Below, piece after piece: positions 1 to 7,412 of a stretch of DNA of 8,333 nucleotides. The DNA is taken from NCBI GenBank assembly GCA_028694115.1, contig JAQUUB010000151.1:1-8333 (forward strand), read 5' to 3'. Source of the stretch: Lachnospiraceae bacterium. GTDB lineage: Bacteria; Bacillota_A; Clostridia; Lachnospirales; Lachnospiraceae. How positions within the stretch are numbered: the stretch's first letter is position 1; each line of letters begins with the position of its first letter. Under the pieces are notes generated by a model, which had not been told where the DNA came from, ran no database searches, and saw only the letters and a program-made list of their open reading frames with translations. The position numbers were made by a program, and so were the translations under genes.

Positions 1-272
1 GATATGAATGCCATAATCACGCTGAAGAGCATATGTAATCTTGTAAGCACCGAGGCGCTTATTATAATCTGCATAAATCTGAAGAATTGCTTTTGCAATA
101 TCCTGATTTTCCTTGGTGCGTTCAGCTGGTTTTGAATTGTAGTGCTTGTAATAGGTACTTCTGCTAACACCTAATACCTTGCATAGGATTTTGATATTAT
201 GCTAAAAACATAGCTTATGAACAGCTTCTAGTCGTTGCTTGAGTGTGGCGTGAAGATGGCAATCGCTTTTTT
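1..272 (-). pseudogene. IS3-family transposase OrfB, N-terminal fragment with in-frame stop
   Basis: In the -1 frame relative to orfA the minus strand reads through the A7 run into a typical OrfB N-terminus. The HTH_21-like segment includes VLGVSRSTYYKHY, then NQDIAKAILQIYADYNKR and LGAYKITYALQRDYGIHI, and the frame is still open at the window edge. The frame is broken by TAG at 204-202, within LCF*HNIKILCKVLG, where related proteins usually have a glutamate; a single G-to-T change from GAG would explain it. The catalytic DDE domain lies beyond position 1 and cannot be judged. IS3 OrfB is normally made as an OrfAB fusion by -1 frameshifting, and this stop lies about 24 codons after the shift site. 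It would therefore abolish the fusion transposase unless suppressed. It could also be a sequencing error, but the reading is clear. Confidence 0.75.
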
Positions 273-521
273 TAGTATTAAGAGTTCTTCTTCAAGTTGG
301 GCATTACGTTTTTGAAGATCCTTAACCTGTTTGGCAGTAAGAACTTCACCATCATCCGTTTTAACGGTTGAATATTGTTTGATCCAGCGTGTAAGAGCTG
401 TAAGTGATACTCCGTATTCTTTACAAAGTGTGGACTGGGCTTTGCCGCCGGATTGATAAAGGTTAACGAGGGTACGTTTAAAGTCCTCATCGTACCGATT
501 TCCAGTTTCATTTGTGGACAT
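228..521 (-). CDS. IS3-family transposase OrfA
   Basis: This 97-residue protein is the DNA-binding subunit of an IS3-family transposase, which recognises the terminal inverted repeats. Residues about 10-50 form a helix-turn-helix domain of the HTH_8/transposase_8 type, with recognition part CKEYGVSLTALTRWIKQY. Residues about 62-90 form a leucine-zipper coiled coil (LTAKQVKDLQKRNAQLEEEL) ending in LKKAIAIF, where the frameshift run is located. The length is normal for OrfA. The ATG at 521-519 is supported by AGGAGG at 536-531 on the minus strand with 9 bases of spacing. The gene itself looks intact, but its orfB partner has an in-frame stop. OrfA made alone is known to regulate transposition in this family and could still bind related ends in the genome. 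Confidence 0.9.
   Translation of the reverse strand: MSTNETGNRYDEDFKRTLVNLYQSGGKAQSTLCKEYGVSLTALTRWIKQYSTVKTDDGEVLTAKQVKDLQKRNAQLEEELLILKKAIAIFTPHSSND
266..273 (-). promoter_or_regulatory. Programmed -1 frameshift site of the left IS3 element
   Basis: The minus strand carries seven A residues followed by G (A7G, containing the canonical A6G slippery heptamer) at the codons for LKKA near the end of orfA. The orfB frame is the -1 frame and is open through this run, so slippage here would produce the OrfAB fusion. No strong downstream stimulatory stem is obvious. Confidence 0.75.
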
Positions 522-530
522 GAGTAGATA

Positions 531-536
531 CCTCCT
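531..536 (-). promoter_or_regulatory. Ribosome binding site of left orfA
   Basis: CCTCCT on the plus strand is AGGAGG on the minus strand, 9 bases upstream of the orfA ATG at 521. It fixes the start codon. Confidence 0.8.
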
Positions 537-540
537 TTTT

Positions 541-584
541 GTGTCTACTTAATTATAAGGGATAATTACTTTTCGTGTCCGCTT
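541..584. repeat. Direct and inverted repeats in the IS terminal region
   Basis: GTGTCTACTT (541-550) recurs as GTGTCCGCTT (575-584), matching at 8 of 10 bases. Between them lies a perfect 7-bp inverted repeat, TAATTAT (550-556) and ATAATTA (562-568), with loop AAGGG. The region is upstream of orfA and inside the element, so it may serve as transposase binding sites, or the small palindrome may modulate orfA expression. The role is inference; the repeats are visible directly. Confidence 0.5.
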
Positions 585-600
585 TTATAATATAGATCCA

Positions 601-770
601 ATATTGACCTGGTTACCGGTATGCAAGTAATGAGAAGCAAATAATGAAGCCGCTGAGGACGGCAAGCAGGAGATAGTAGTGCGCTTGGAGATTTTCGTGC
701 GCCTACGGGCGTGGCAAGTAAAAGCCCTTATAGGGGCGCAGCGTAAACCACCGGCAAGAAGTTCAATCTG
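601..770. other. GC-rich structured segment, possible remnant of an older mobile element or structured RNA
   Basis: About 170 bases are clearly richer in GC than everything around them. TGCGCC (698-703) pairs with GGCGCA (735-740), enclosing GGGC (707-710) and GCCC (724-727), so a nested hairpin is possible. CGCC/GGCG (700-711) and GCCC/GGGC (724-737) are alternative pairings. GGCAAG occurs three times (661, 713, 753). At its left edge a plus-strand frame reads IDLVTGMQVMRSK and ends in the double stop TAATGA at 642-647, consistent with the C-terminal tail of a gene cut by the IS3 insertion. At its right edge the segment ends AAGAAGTTCAA before AT-rich DNA. One possibility is the right end of an IS200/IS605-type element, where the end of a tnpB-like gene is followed by a structured right end. 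Another is a dispersed non-coding repeat. I cannot decide between them from the sequence. Confidence 0.35.
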
Positions 771-822
771 ATTTAAAAAATATCGATTTTTTGCTATTTT
801 TTGAAAAATTATTGGTAATTTG

Positions 823-851
823 TTGCTTTTTTTGGTATTATATACTATAAG
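823..851 (+). promoter_or_regulatory. Probable sigma-A-type promoter of the two-gene operon
   Basis: TTGCTT (823-828) and TATAAG (846-851) are separated by 17 bases. An overlapping alternative is TTGGTA (832-837) with TATAAA (855-860), also with 17-base spacing. The region 771-870 is extremely AT-rich with several T-runs, typical of clostridial promoters. Either choice gives a short leader of roughly 25-35 bases before the start codon at 893. No operator-like palindrome is evident here. Confidence 0.5.
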
Positions 852-872
852 TGTTATAAATTGTATTATTTT

Positions 873-879
873 AAGGGAG
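873..879 (+). promoter_or_regulatory. Ribosome binding site of the large ATPase gene, unusually distant
   Basis: AAGGGAG is the only Shine-Dalgarno-like sequence before the ATG at 893, but the spacing is 13 bases, longer than the usual 5-9. The frame is closed upstream by TAA at 872-874, and no in-frame start lies between that stop and 893, so the ATG is the first possible start. The long spacing may keep translation of this very large protein low. Confidence 0.55.
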
Positions 880-892
880 CTGTTTATATTAT

Positions 893-3800
893 ATGAATAG
901 AATTGAAGTTTTGATAAAAATACAGCGGATAATTGAAGGGTTAAAAAAAGAAACCGTACAAGTTGAAACAAGAATTAAAAATATTTTAGCATGCATTGAT
1001 AATGATGATTTCATATCTGAGTCGAACATTCAAGATGCAATTACTCATTTGAAAATGATTAATCAAATGCAGAAAGAATGTAAAGAAAATTATCTTGGTT
1101 TTATGGAATCCAAAGAATTCCCGGATAGCGTGATAAAGGTAATTACTGAGGTGCAAGATAAAGCAAAAACATTGTTTGCAAATCAGAAATACAAAAGTGC
1201 AATTGAAGTATTTTTTAGCTTGCATTCAGCACAGGCAGTGTGTGAGTCTGAGCTAAAAGATTTGAAACATGAACTAAGTATGGATGAAATTTTTAAACTT
1301 TCTGAAAAAGAATGTAAGGAAAAATACAATAAGTATCTAGATTTTGTCAATGCTTTTAAAGAATCAGATCCAGAAAAATTGTTGGACTATATTCAGAAAC
1401 TAAAACCGCATTTTGATGCAAGATTAGTGGTTGAAGTTATGCAGAAGAGTCTTTTTATGGAAGAAAACTCAATAACATGTAAAGAAGCTCATGAACAGAT
1501 TATTGCTGAAGAAGAACTACATATTTCTGATTATAAAAAGGACAACACAGCGGAAGAGTATACTAACGAAGAGCAGCCTGCTGAGAAACAAGAAAATACT
1601 GGTGATGAGACGCCGGAAGGAAATGCATATGAGCATAAAATTCATCGATTGATTGAAAATGAACACTTCATCACAGAGTCTGATTCCCAAAAGGCATACA
1701 AGACTTTTGGAGTAAAACTGTTTAAAAGCGACATTAATGGTTCGCTTAATGCTATTAGAGTTGCAATTCTAAGATGTGTTTTTAAATTTGAATGTGTAAC
1801 ATGTAAGATTCTGCAATTAGATATCCCATATGATAAGGCGCTTATTGAAAGAGAGAGTAAGTATTTAATTAACAAGGGATATTTGAAGGAATACATTATT
1901 GATGGCACGAATGCTTTATTTTGTTTGACAGCGAGAGGCTTAAAGGCATTTTCCACAAAGGATTCGGCTTCTTATTTGCAGCTTAGTTCACCAAAAACAA
2001 AAAAAGAGATATTATTTGATGGAATTGATAGTGCAATATTATATTTAGTGAGAGCTAAGGCGTTAGTCCATGCAGTAGAATCTTTAGATACTATAAAATT
2101 TTCCTGTAAAGAAATAATTTTTGACAAAACAATGATTTTATGCGTATGTGATAAGGATGCTTCAGAGTATGTGTACACCACAATTCTTAATCATGATATC
2201 ATGGCATGCGAGAAATTTCTTGAAGAAATTGGAGCTTTTATTGAAGGCATGGAGGATGTAGAGAGTTCACGTAGATATGTACTGGGCTATAATTCTGAAC
2301 ATTCACAAAATCTCAAGGCTATCTTAGCGAAAAAGCTGAGATGCGAGAATTTGGGTTGCTATGTTTTAAATGAAGACATATGGTATGAAATGGATGATCA
2401 CACACAGGAAGTTATTTCTGACAAAAACAATCAGTTGGAAATAGTAGAAGATGCTACACTGGTAATGAATGATAAAAGTTCCGAGGATGAACTTGTAGTG
2501 TCTGAACACAATGTAATCCGTGATGATGGGGATAAAGAAAAGCAAAATAGTAATGTGCCAGTAGATGAAATTGTTAGATTAGAAAAGGAAGAAACGTTAT
2601 TACAGAAGATACCTGAGTCAATGTTAAAGGAAGAAAATCATCATATTGGTGTCAAACCAGTTGATAATGCTGAAGCAATTAAGCAGTGCGTGGAACTCTT
2701 AAAACCAAAACAGGAAATTGTTGATGATTTTCAAAATATGATTTGTGAAGATAAGTTGTATTGTGCAACAGCTTATTTAAAGGCGGCTGCTGTTTGCGAT
2801 GCACAGATTTTACCTATTTATAGAAAGCTGGCATATGCAGTAAATGATCCATTGGAAAAGTGTAGCTATTCATCAGATGCACTCATGGGATTGTATTTTG
2901 ATGAAAGTTCAGTTTTAAATGATTATTTTTTGGCAGCGGCATTAGTACGAAATTATTTTATGGATCATATCGGGTATGATTATAGTATGCAGCAGTTGCA
3001 GTCAATGACTAAAGGAAGTGCTGTGTTGGCTAGATATACGAGTCTTAATAAAATTGCATATGATCTTTTCGAGTTTAAGAATAAGGTGCATAGTGGTATA
3101 GATAAATATGCTGATTATCGCGCAAAGGATAAAGTTAATTGGGACGAAAAATTAATCTCGACTAGAAATGAGGCAAAGGGACAATATGATGCATATGTTT
3201 TAGGACAGATTGTAGAGCGTGGTTCCCATAAGCGTTTTATTGAAACGCAAAAACTTATTTTTGCGAAAGAAGGAGATCTTGCCGCATATTTAAAAGTTGT
3301 TGTTGATAATGACAATGGATTTTTGGATTTAATGAAGGAATTTCTTCAGAGTATGTTCATAAAAACAGAGACGCTTATTGATCAAGTTAATATTGATGAC
3401 GATAAGATTAATGCATTTATTGACAGTTATTGGGCAAAGGCAGGTCAACAAATGATGGTTGTTCGGAAAACTTCAGACTTAATGGGGAGTTTTCGAATGA
3501 ATTTGTTTAAGCGAGTTCAGAAAGTTGTGAAGGTACTATGTGAATGGACAGTTCTGATGAAAAGTTCTGAAATTGATGAGGATGACAGAAGCTTTGCAAG
3601 TTACAAAAAAGTTAGAGATGTTCTGCTTGGCAATATGGATTCCATTATCGATACGCTTCAAGATGGGTCGGAAAAAAAACGTCTTAAAGAAGAAATTGTT
3701 GGCAGGAAAGTACTGTTGTTTACAATTTTAGAATTAAAGAAAAGACTTACTGGTGAGTATACAGAAGCTGAAAGTAAATATTTCTATATTGGTTTCTTAA

Positions 3801-6280
3801 GAAACACAAAAGTGCTTCTGAATGATGAATATCTTCCTAATATTGTTGAAAGAGTAAATGAATTACCAGAATTTTTTCCTTTAGAACGAATTTTTACTCA
3901 TTCACAAGAACCAGAAATTGAAGAAATTGAGCGTATTCAACAAATTTTTGATAGCGACGATGATTATGGAACCGCCCAGCTTCTTCTAAAGTATATAAAA
4001 AGTAAGGGAATAGATGAATCCGAGTTGGATATTCTTCAGTTGTCAATTGAGGAATCAATAAAAGGTGCTAAAAAACGTGCTGAATTAAGAAAAGATGAAT
4101 TCATTGAAAATCTTGAGTTGGCACAGAGTTATGGACAGATAGAAAACGCTCTTGAAGATAAGAAGGATATAATTCTTCAAAGCGTTAATGCGTGGTTTGC
4201 GCGATGTAGCGAAAGCGGTAATTTTGGTTTCTTTTATAGAATTCTTAAAGCATTCGATGACAAAATCAAAAAAGAGGCTAAAGGCAGAGCGGAAACAATC
4301 AGGGAGGAATTAGAAAGCTATTGCAGTATCTATCAAAATTTATTAGATAATGAACGTAGCAAGCAATGTATTACAAAAATTAAAAATATGATAGAGCAAC
4401 AGAATTATACTGTTGCGGAGGACTTGATTAACCGTTTAGTAAATGATGAAGTGGAATCCGAAATAGATTTACTCCAAAATGATTATTTACAGAAATTTAT
4501 GGATAGTCATGACTATAATTCAAAAAGAATACATGATACTGGACAGATGCTAAGTCGATTGGTTGATGCCAAGTCAAAAGCAAAAAAAGACATCAAAGGT
4601 GGTACTCGTTTAGTTGAGTACTGGCTTTCTAATGGTGGCCGGCTTGGCGTGCAGAAACTTGAAAATCTCCTTTTTACTCTGGGATTTGCTGTCGGAAAAA
4701 TTCAAGAGCAAAACAGAATCGCTGAAAAAATTGAAACCTATAATGTTTTCTTGAAGAAACCAGAGAATGGTCGAAGAAATAACTATAAACACCCAATAGC
4801 AGCTTTTGGTTCAAGAGCAGTTGAAGATGGGTTCCGCGTTGTTTGCCTATACGGAAAGTATGACGCAGATACTCTCTTAGCCACATTCAAAGAGATTGGC
4901 AATGCAAAGCACACATTAATTTTTCTTGATTTTGTATTGTCACTTAGTGAAAGACACCGCTTAGCACGGAAAATTAAAGCGGAAATTCCAGATAAAATTT
5001 TTGGAGTGGTAGACAGGGTTGTATTGATGTATTTGATTAATAATTACGAGGTGACATCAATAAATCAAATGTTAATGTCTATAATTATGCCATTTTCCTA
5101 TTATCAACCATATGTTGTTAAATCAGCGGATGTTATGCCACCAGAAATTTTTATTGGACGAAAGGACGAACTCAATAAAATTGAGGCGCCATTAGGGGTT
5201 AATATTGTATATGGGGGCAGACAGCTTGGTAAGTCTGCTTTACTGCGTATGGCTAAGACAGATATTAACTTTGATGAAAATGGCGATAGAGCAGTACTGG
5301 TTGATATAAAGGGGCTGGATTACAAAAAGGCTGCGCGTAAGGTTGCACAAGCTTTAACTGATGAACATGTGTTTACTCATAATGTTGATTCAGATGATTG
5401 GGATGAATTAGCGCGTGAGATCAAGAAACGCTTGATTTCTGCTAAAGAACAAAAGATTCCATATCTTCTGTTACTGATGGATGAGGCAGATGTATTTATT
5501 GAAAGCTGTGAAAAGGTGGACTTTCATCCTTTTGATGCTTTGAAGGATATTCAAAGTATTGGTCAGGGAAGATTTAAGTTTGTAGTTGCAGGGTTGAGAA
5601 ATATTGTTCGTTTCAAACGAAATATTGCGCTTGGAAACAATAGTGTTCTTACACATTTGTCATCCATTACTGTTAAACCATTTAATGTTATGGAAGCAAG
5701 AGAATTGTTGGAAATTCCGTTGTTTTATCTTGGATTGCGTTTCACGAAGGAAAAAGATGCGCTTGTTTCAATGATTTTAGCAACAACTAATTACTTCCCT
5801 GGGTTACTTCAAATGTATTGCGCTAAATTGTTAGAAGCAATGAAAAAGGGTGATTATGCAGGCTATAATGAAAAAGATACTCCGCCATATGATGTTCAGG
5901 AAAAACACATAAAGAAGGTTCTTTCAGAAGCTGGCTTCCAACAGGATATTCGCGAAAAATTTATGATAACGTTAAAAGTTGACGAGGATGATTATTATTA
6001 TGTTATTGCATTATTAACAGCATATTTATATTATATTGACAACGATAAAAACGGTTATTCTTCTGGGGACATTATTGAAGCCGCCAGAGAATTTGATGTT
6101 GCTAAAATCCACCATTTATCTATAGATAAATTAGCTGCGCTTATGGAAGAAATGAAAGAATTGAACGTGCTCCGGGTTACGATGAATGACAGGTACTTGT
6201 TCACAAGATACAGCTTTTTTCAAATGATGGGAACTAAAAATCAGATAGAGGAAGATATCATGAACTATATGGGGGAATAA
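893..6280 (+). CDS. Giant STAND/ORC-like P-loop ATPase, candidate defence or conflict-system sensor
   Basis: This 1795-residue cytoplasmic protein has no signal peptide or membrane segment. The order is: charged helical N-terminus (1-200); acidic linker (about 203-250); winged-helix-like domain (about 282-353, ending LTARGLKAF); alpha/beta segment (about 372-505); second acidic linker (about 506-610); long mostly helical, charged region (about 615-1290); alpha/beta segment with TLIFLDFVLS and VVDRVVLMYL (about 1314-1380); then the ATPase. The ATPase has IFIGRKDEL at 1419-1427, Walker A GGRQLGKS at 1441-1448, Walker B LLLLMDEAD ending at 1533, a sensor-like VVAGLRN at 1564-1570 and a lid containing FPGLLQMYC. 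A C-terminal winged helix follows (about 1721-1780). Both Walker motifs look competent. GR-x-x-EL before the P-loop and a winged helix after the lid are typical of the MNS/ORC/STAND branch of AAA-like NTPases, often conformational switches in conflict systems. I do not recognise a named gene. The role as sensor or motor for the downstream partner is inference; DNA binding through the winged helices is an alternative or addition. Confidence 0.9.
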   Translation: MNRIEVLIKIQRIIEGLKKETVQVETRIKNILACIDNDDFISESNIQDAITHLKMINQMQKECKENYLGFMESKEFPDSVIKVITEVQDKAKTLFANQKYKSAIEVFFSLHSAQAVCESELKDLKHELSMDEIFKLSEKECKEKYNKYLDFVNAFKESDPEKLLDYIQKLKPHFDARLVVEVMQKSLFMEENSITCKEAHEQIIAEEELHISDYKKDNTAEEYTNEEQPAEKQENTGDETPEGNAYEHKIHRLIENEHFITESDSQKAYKTFGVKLFKSDINGSLNAIRVAILRCVFKFECVTCKILQLDIPYDKALIERESKYLINKGYLKEYIIDGTNALFCLTARGLKAFSTKDSASYLQLSSPKTKKEILFDGIDSAILYLVRAKALVHAVESLDTIKFSCKEIIFDKTMILCVCDKDASEYVYTTILNHDIMACEKFLEEIGAFIEGMEDVESSRRYVLGYNSEHSQNLKAILAKKLRCENLGCYVLNEDIWYEMDDHTQEVISDKNNQLEIVEDATLVMNDKSSEDELVVSEHNVIRDDGDKEKQNSNVPVDEIVRLEKEETLLQKIPESMLKEENHHIGVKPVDNAEAIKQCVELLKPKQEIVDDFQNMICEDKLYCATAYLKAAAVCDAQILPIYRKLAYAVNDPLEKCSYSSDALMGLYFDESSVLNDYFLAAALVRNYFMDHIGYDYSMQQLQSMTKGSAVLARYTSLNKIAYDLFEFKNKVHSGIDKYADYRAKDKVNWDEKLISTRNEAKGQYDAYVLGQIVERGSHKRFIETQKLIFAKEGDLAAYLKVVVDNDNGFLDLMKEFLQSMFIKTETLIDQVNIDDDKINAFIDSYWAKAGQQMMVVRKTSDLMGSFRMNLFKRVQKVVKVLCEWTVLMKSSEIDEDDRSFASYKKVRDVLLGNMDSIIDTLQDGSEKKRLKEEIVGRKVLLFTILELKKRLTGEYTEAESKYFYIGFLRNTKVLLNDEYLPNIVERVNELPEFFPLERIFTHSQEPEIEEIERIQQIFDSDDDYGTAQLLLKYIKSKGIDESELDILQLSIEESIKGAKKRAELRKDEFIENLELAQSYGQIENALEDKKDIILQSVNAWFARCSESGNFGFFYRILKAFDDKIKKEAKGRAETIREELESYCSIYQNLLDNERSKQCITKIKNMIEQQNYTVAEDLINRLVNDEVESEIDLLQNDYLQKFMDSHDYNSKRIHDTGQMLSRLVDAKSKAKKDIKGGTRLVEYWLSNGGRLGVQKLENLLFTLGFAVGKIQEQNRIAEKIETYNVFLKKPENGRRNNYKHPIAAFGSRAVEDGFRVVCLYGKYDADTLLATFKEIGNAKHTLIFLDFVLSLSERHRLARKIKAEIPDKIFGVVDRVVLMYLINNYEVTSINQMLMSIIMPFSYYQPYVVKSADVMPPEIFIGRKDELNKIEAPLGVNIVYGGRQLGKSALLRMAKTDINFDENGDRAVLVDIKGLDYKKAARKVAQALTDEHVFTHNVDSDDWDELAREIKKRLISAKEQKIPYLLLLMDEADVFIESCEKVDFHPFDALKDIQSIGQGRFKFVVAGLRNIVRFKRNIALGNNSVLTHLSSITVKPFNVMEARELLEIPLFYLGLRFTKEKDALVSMILATTNYFPGLLQMYCAKLLEAMKKGDYAGYNEKDTPPYDVQEKHIKKVLSEAGFQQDIREKFMITLKVDEDDYYYVIALLTAYLYYIDNDKNGYSSGDIIEAAREFDVAKIHHLSIDKLAALMEEMKELNVLRVTMNDRYLFTRYSFFQMMGTKNQIEEDIMNYMGE
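6271..6276 (+). promoter_or_regulatory. Ribosome binding site of the second gene, inside the end of the first
   Basis: GGGGGA lies in the last codons of the ATPase gene, 6 bases before the ATG at 6283. The first gene stops at 6278-6280, so ribosomes ending there can restart two bases later. This indicates translational coupling and a fixed expression ratio for the two proteins. Confidence 0.7.
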
Positions 6281-6282
6281 AA

Positions 6283-7350
6283 ATGGATAAGCTATGGTGG
6301 GAAAAAATAACCAATGCCAATGTCTTTATAAATATGGTTGTTGATACGGTTTTGTCTGAAAAGAGTATAGTGCTTGTATTGCCGGATTATGTGCCGTGGT
6401 GTCAAAAATTATATGATACTATTGAAACGAAAATTTCAAAACAGAATTCAAAAAATTCTTTTGATTTTATTAATTCGCCTAAAGAGAATGTTGGTGAGTT
6501 TCTCCTTCACAAATACTGCAAAGAAGAAAAACGAGTTCAATATCGCCCAACTAAGACATATGCACGTTTTCTTGCTGAAAGCGATGATATTGTACTGAAT
6601 GATAGATATGTATGGGTTCAAAATATCCCTGAAAATTTATTTGATGGGTGGGTAGATTTTTTATCAGATTATCATAAAAATATGCGAAAAGATGTTTCGC
6701 CTGCAGTTTTTATCTTGGAAACAAACAATGAGACTTTGATGCGGAAAACAAAAAGAGGTATAAAAAAAATTGTCTATGATAAGCAGATGAATTTCTTTGA
6801 TACATATACTTTTTGTGCATTGGCAGTTTCTGGTATGTCCATAAAGATACATTTGAAAAACTATCTAGCTGAGTTGGTATCAAACATATGTGGAGATGAT
6901 ATTGAATTATGTGCACATTGCATTAAGCGTGGAAAGCAGTTTTTATTGAATCCGTTGTGTGTGATTTCTGATTTGAAGTTAAAAGAATTTCGAAGTAATG
7001 GCAGTAATTTTGAATTTGTTCTTGATGATGAAATTATTATTAACAAGCTAATCTGGAAAACACAAATCAAGACCATATTTCCCGTTATTGAAGATTATCG
7101 TGGCGAATTTATAGCAAAATACCGTTTAGATATTAATAAGCAGTTACCGATTAAAAATTCTAATGGAGAAGAGTTTACGGAACCAGAGGAAGTTGAAATT
7201 GGTACGTTACACTATATGGTAGTTAAAGATTTATTTACTGTTGAAGAAATACAAAATAATAAACTGTATCAGTTTAAGAAAGCTAGAAATACACTTGCGC
7301 ACTTAAAGGTATTAAATTTGGAAGAAGTTGATAGAATTTTAGGAGAATGA
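6283..7350 (+). CDS. Partner protein of the giant ATPase, with a C-terminal HEPN-like Rx4H motif
   Basis: This is a 355-residue soluble protein that I do not recognise by name. It opens with DKLWWEKI and a helix, followed by a hydrophobic strand SIVLVLP (28-34) and PW (38-39) where an ATPase would have its P-loop, but no GK[ST] is present. A second strand, SPAVFILETN (139-148), resembles the sensor strand of AAA-type folds. Residues about 187-230 form a helical lid-like part with several cysteines (C203, C210, C213, C226). The C-terminal 100 residues (about 256-355) begin IWKTQIKTIFPVIEDYR and end with FKKARNTLAHLKVL, in which R335 and H340 fit the Rx4-6H motif of HEPN RNases, with the usual polar residue after the arginine. 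The start is fixed by GGGGGA 6 bases upstream and by coupling to the preceding gene. My reading is a P-loop-less partner or effector controlled by the giant ATPase. The HEPN assignment is tentative, since RN-x-LAH also occurs as a purely structural helix. Confidence 0.85.
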   Translation: MDKLWWEKITNANVFINMVVDTVLSEKSIVLVLPDYVPWCQKLYDTIETKISKQNSKNSFDFINSPKENVGEFLLHKYCKEEKRVQYRPTKTYARFLAESDDIVLNDRYVWVQNIPENLFDGWVDFLSDYHKNMRKDVSPAVFILETNNETLMRKTKRGIKKIVYDKQMNFFDTYTFCALAVSGMSIKIHLKNYLAELVSNICGDDIELCAHCIKRGKQFLLNPLCVISDLKLKEFRSNGSNFEFVLDDEIIINKLIWKTQIKTIFPVIEDYRGEFIAKYRLDINKQLPIKNSNGEEFTEPEEVEIGTLHYMVVKDLFTVEEIQNNKLYQFKKARNTLAHLKVLNLEEVDRILGE

Positions 7351-7412
7351 TTGAGAGAGTTGAATTTTTGTGAAACTAAAAAATCTGATATAAAATATAG
7401 GAATAGTTTCTG

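Larger units (their letters stand above)
1..600 (-). mobile_element. IS3-family insertion sequence, 5' part (continues beyond the left edge)
   Basis: The minus strand carries, in order, a terminal sequence, a ribosome binding site, orfA, an A7G slippery run and the start of orfB, which is the standard IS3-family layout. I place the outer end at about 600: read on the minus strand the element would begin TGGATCTATATTATAAAAGC followed by GGACAC. This agrees with the IS3-group pattern of a 5' TG end followed about 20 bases in by a GGACAC block. The opposite end and most of orfB lie outside the window, so target-site duplication cannot be tested. The element is probably not autonomous because orfB has an in-frame stop. 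The boundary is good to about ten bases. Confidence 0.8.

Noticed and set aside
585..971. Minus-strand open frame of 128 codons across the operon promoter
   Set aside because: It runs antisense through the structured segment, the AT-rich promoter and the first codons of the ATPase gene. It has no convincing ribosome binding site, and its composition follows the underlying DNA rather than a protein pattern.
6374..6598. Plus-strand open frame of 74 codons inside the second gene
   Set aside because: It overlaps the clearly coding 355-residue frame and reads as a shadow with no start signal of its own.
7368..7396. Promoter-like TTGTGA-N17-TAAAAT after the second gene
   Set aside because: It points straight into a terminator-like hairpin and then into antisense IS sequence with no plus-strand gene following. 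In DNA this AT-rich such matches are expected by chance.
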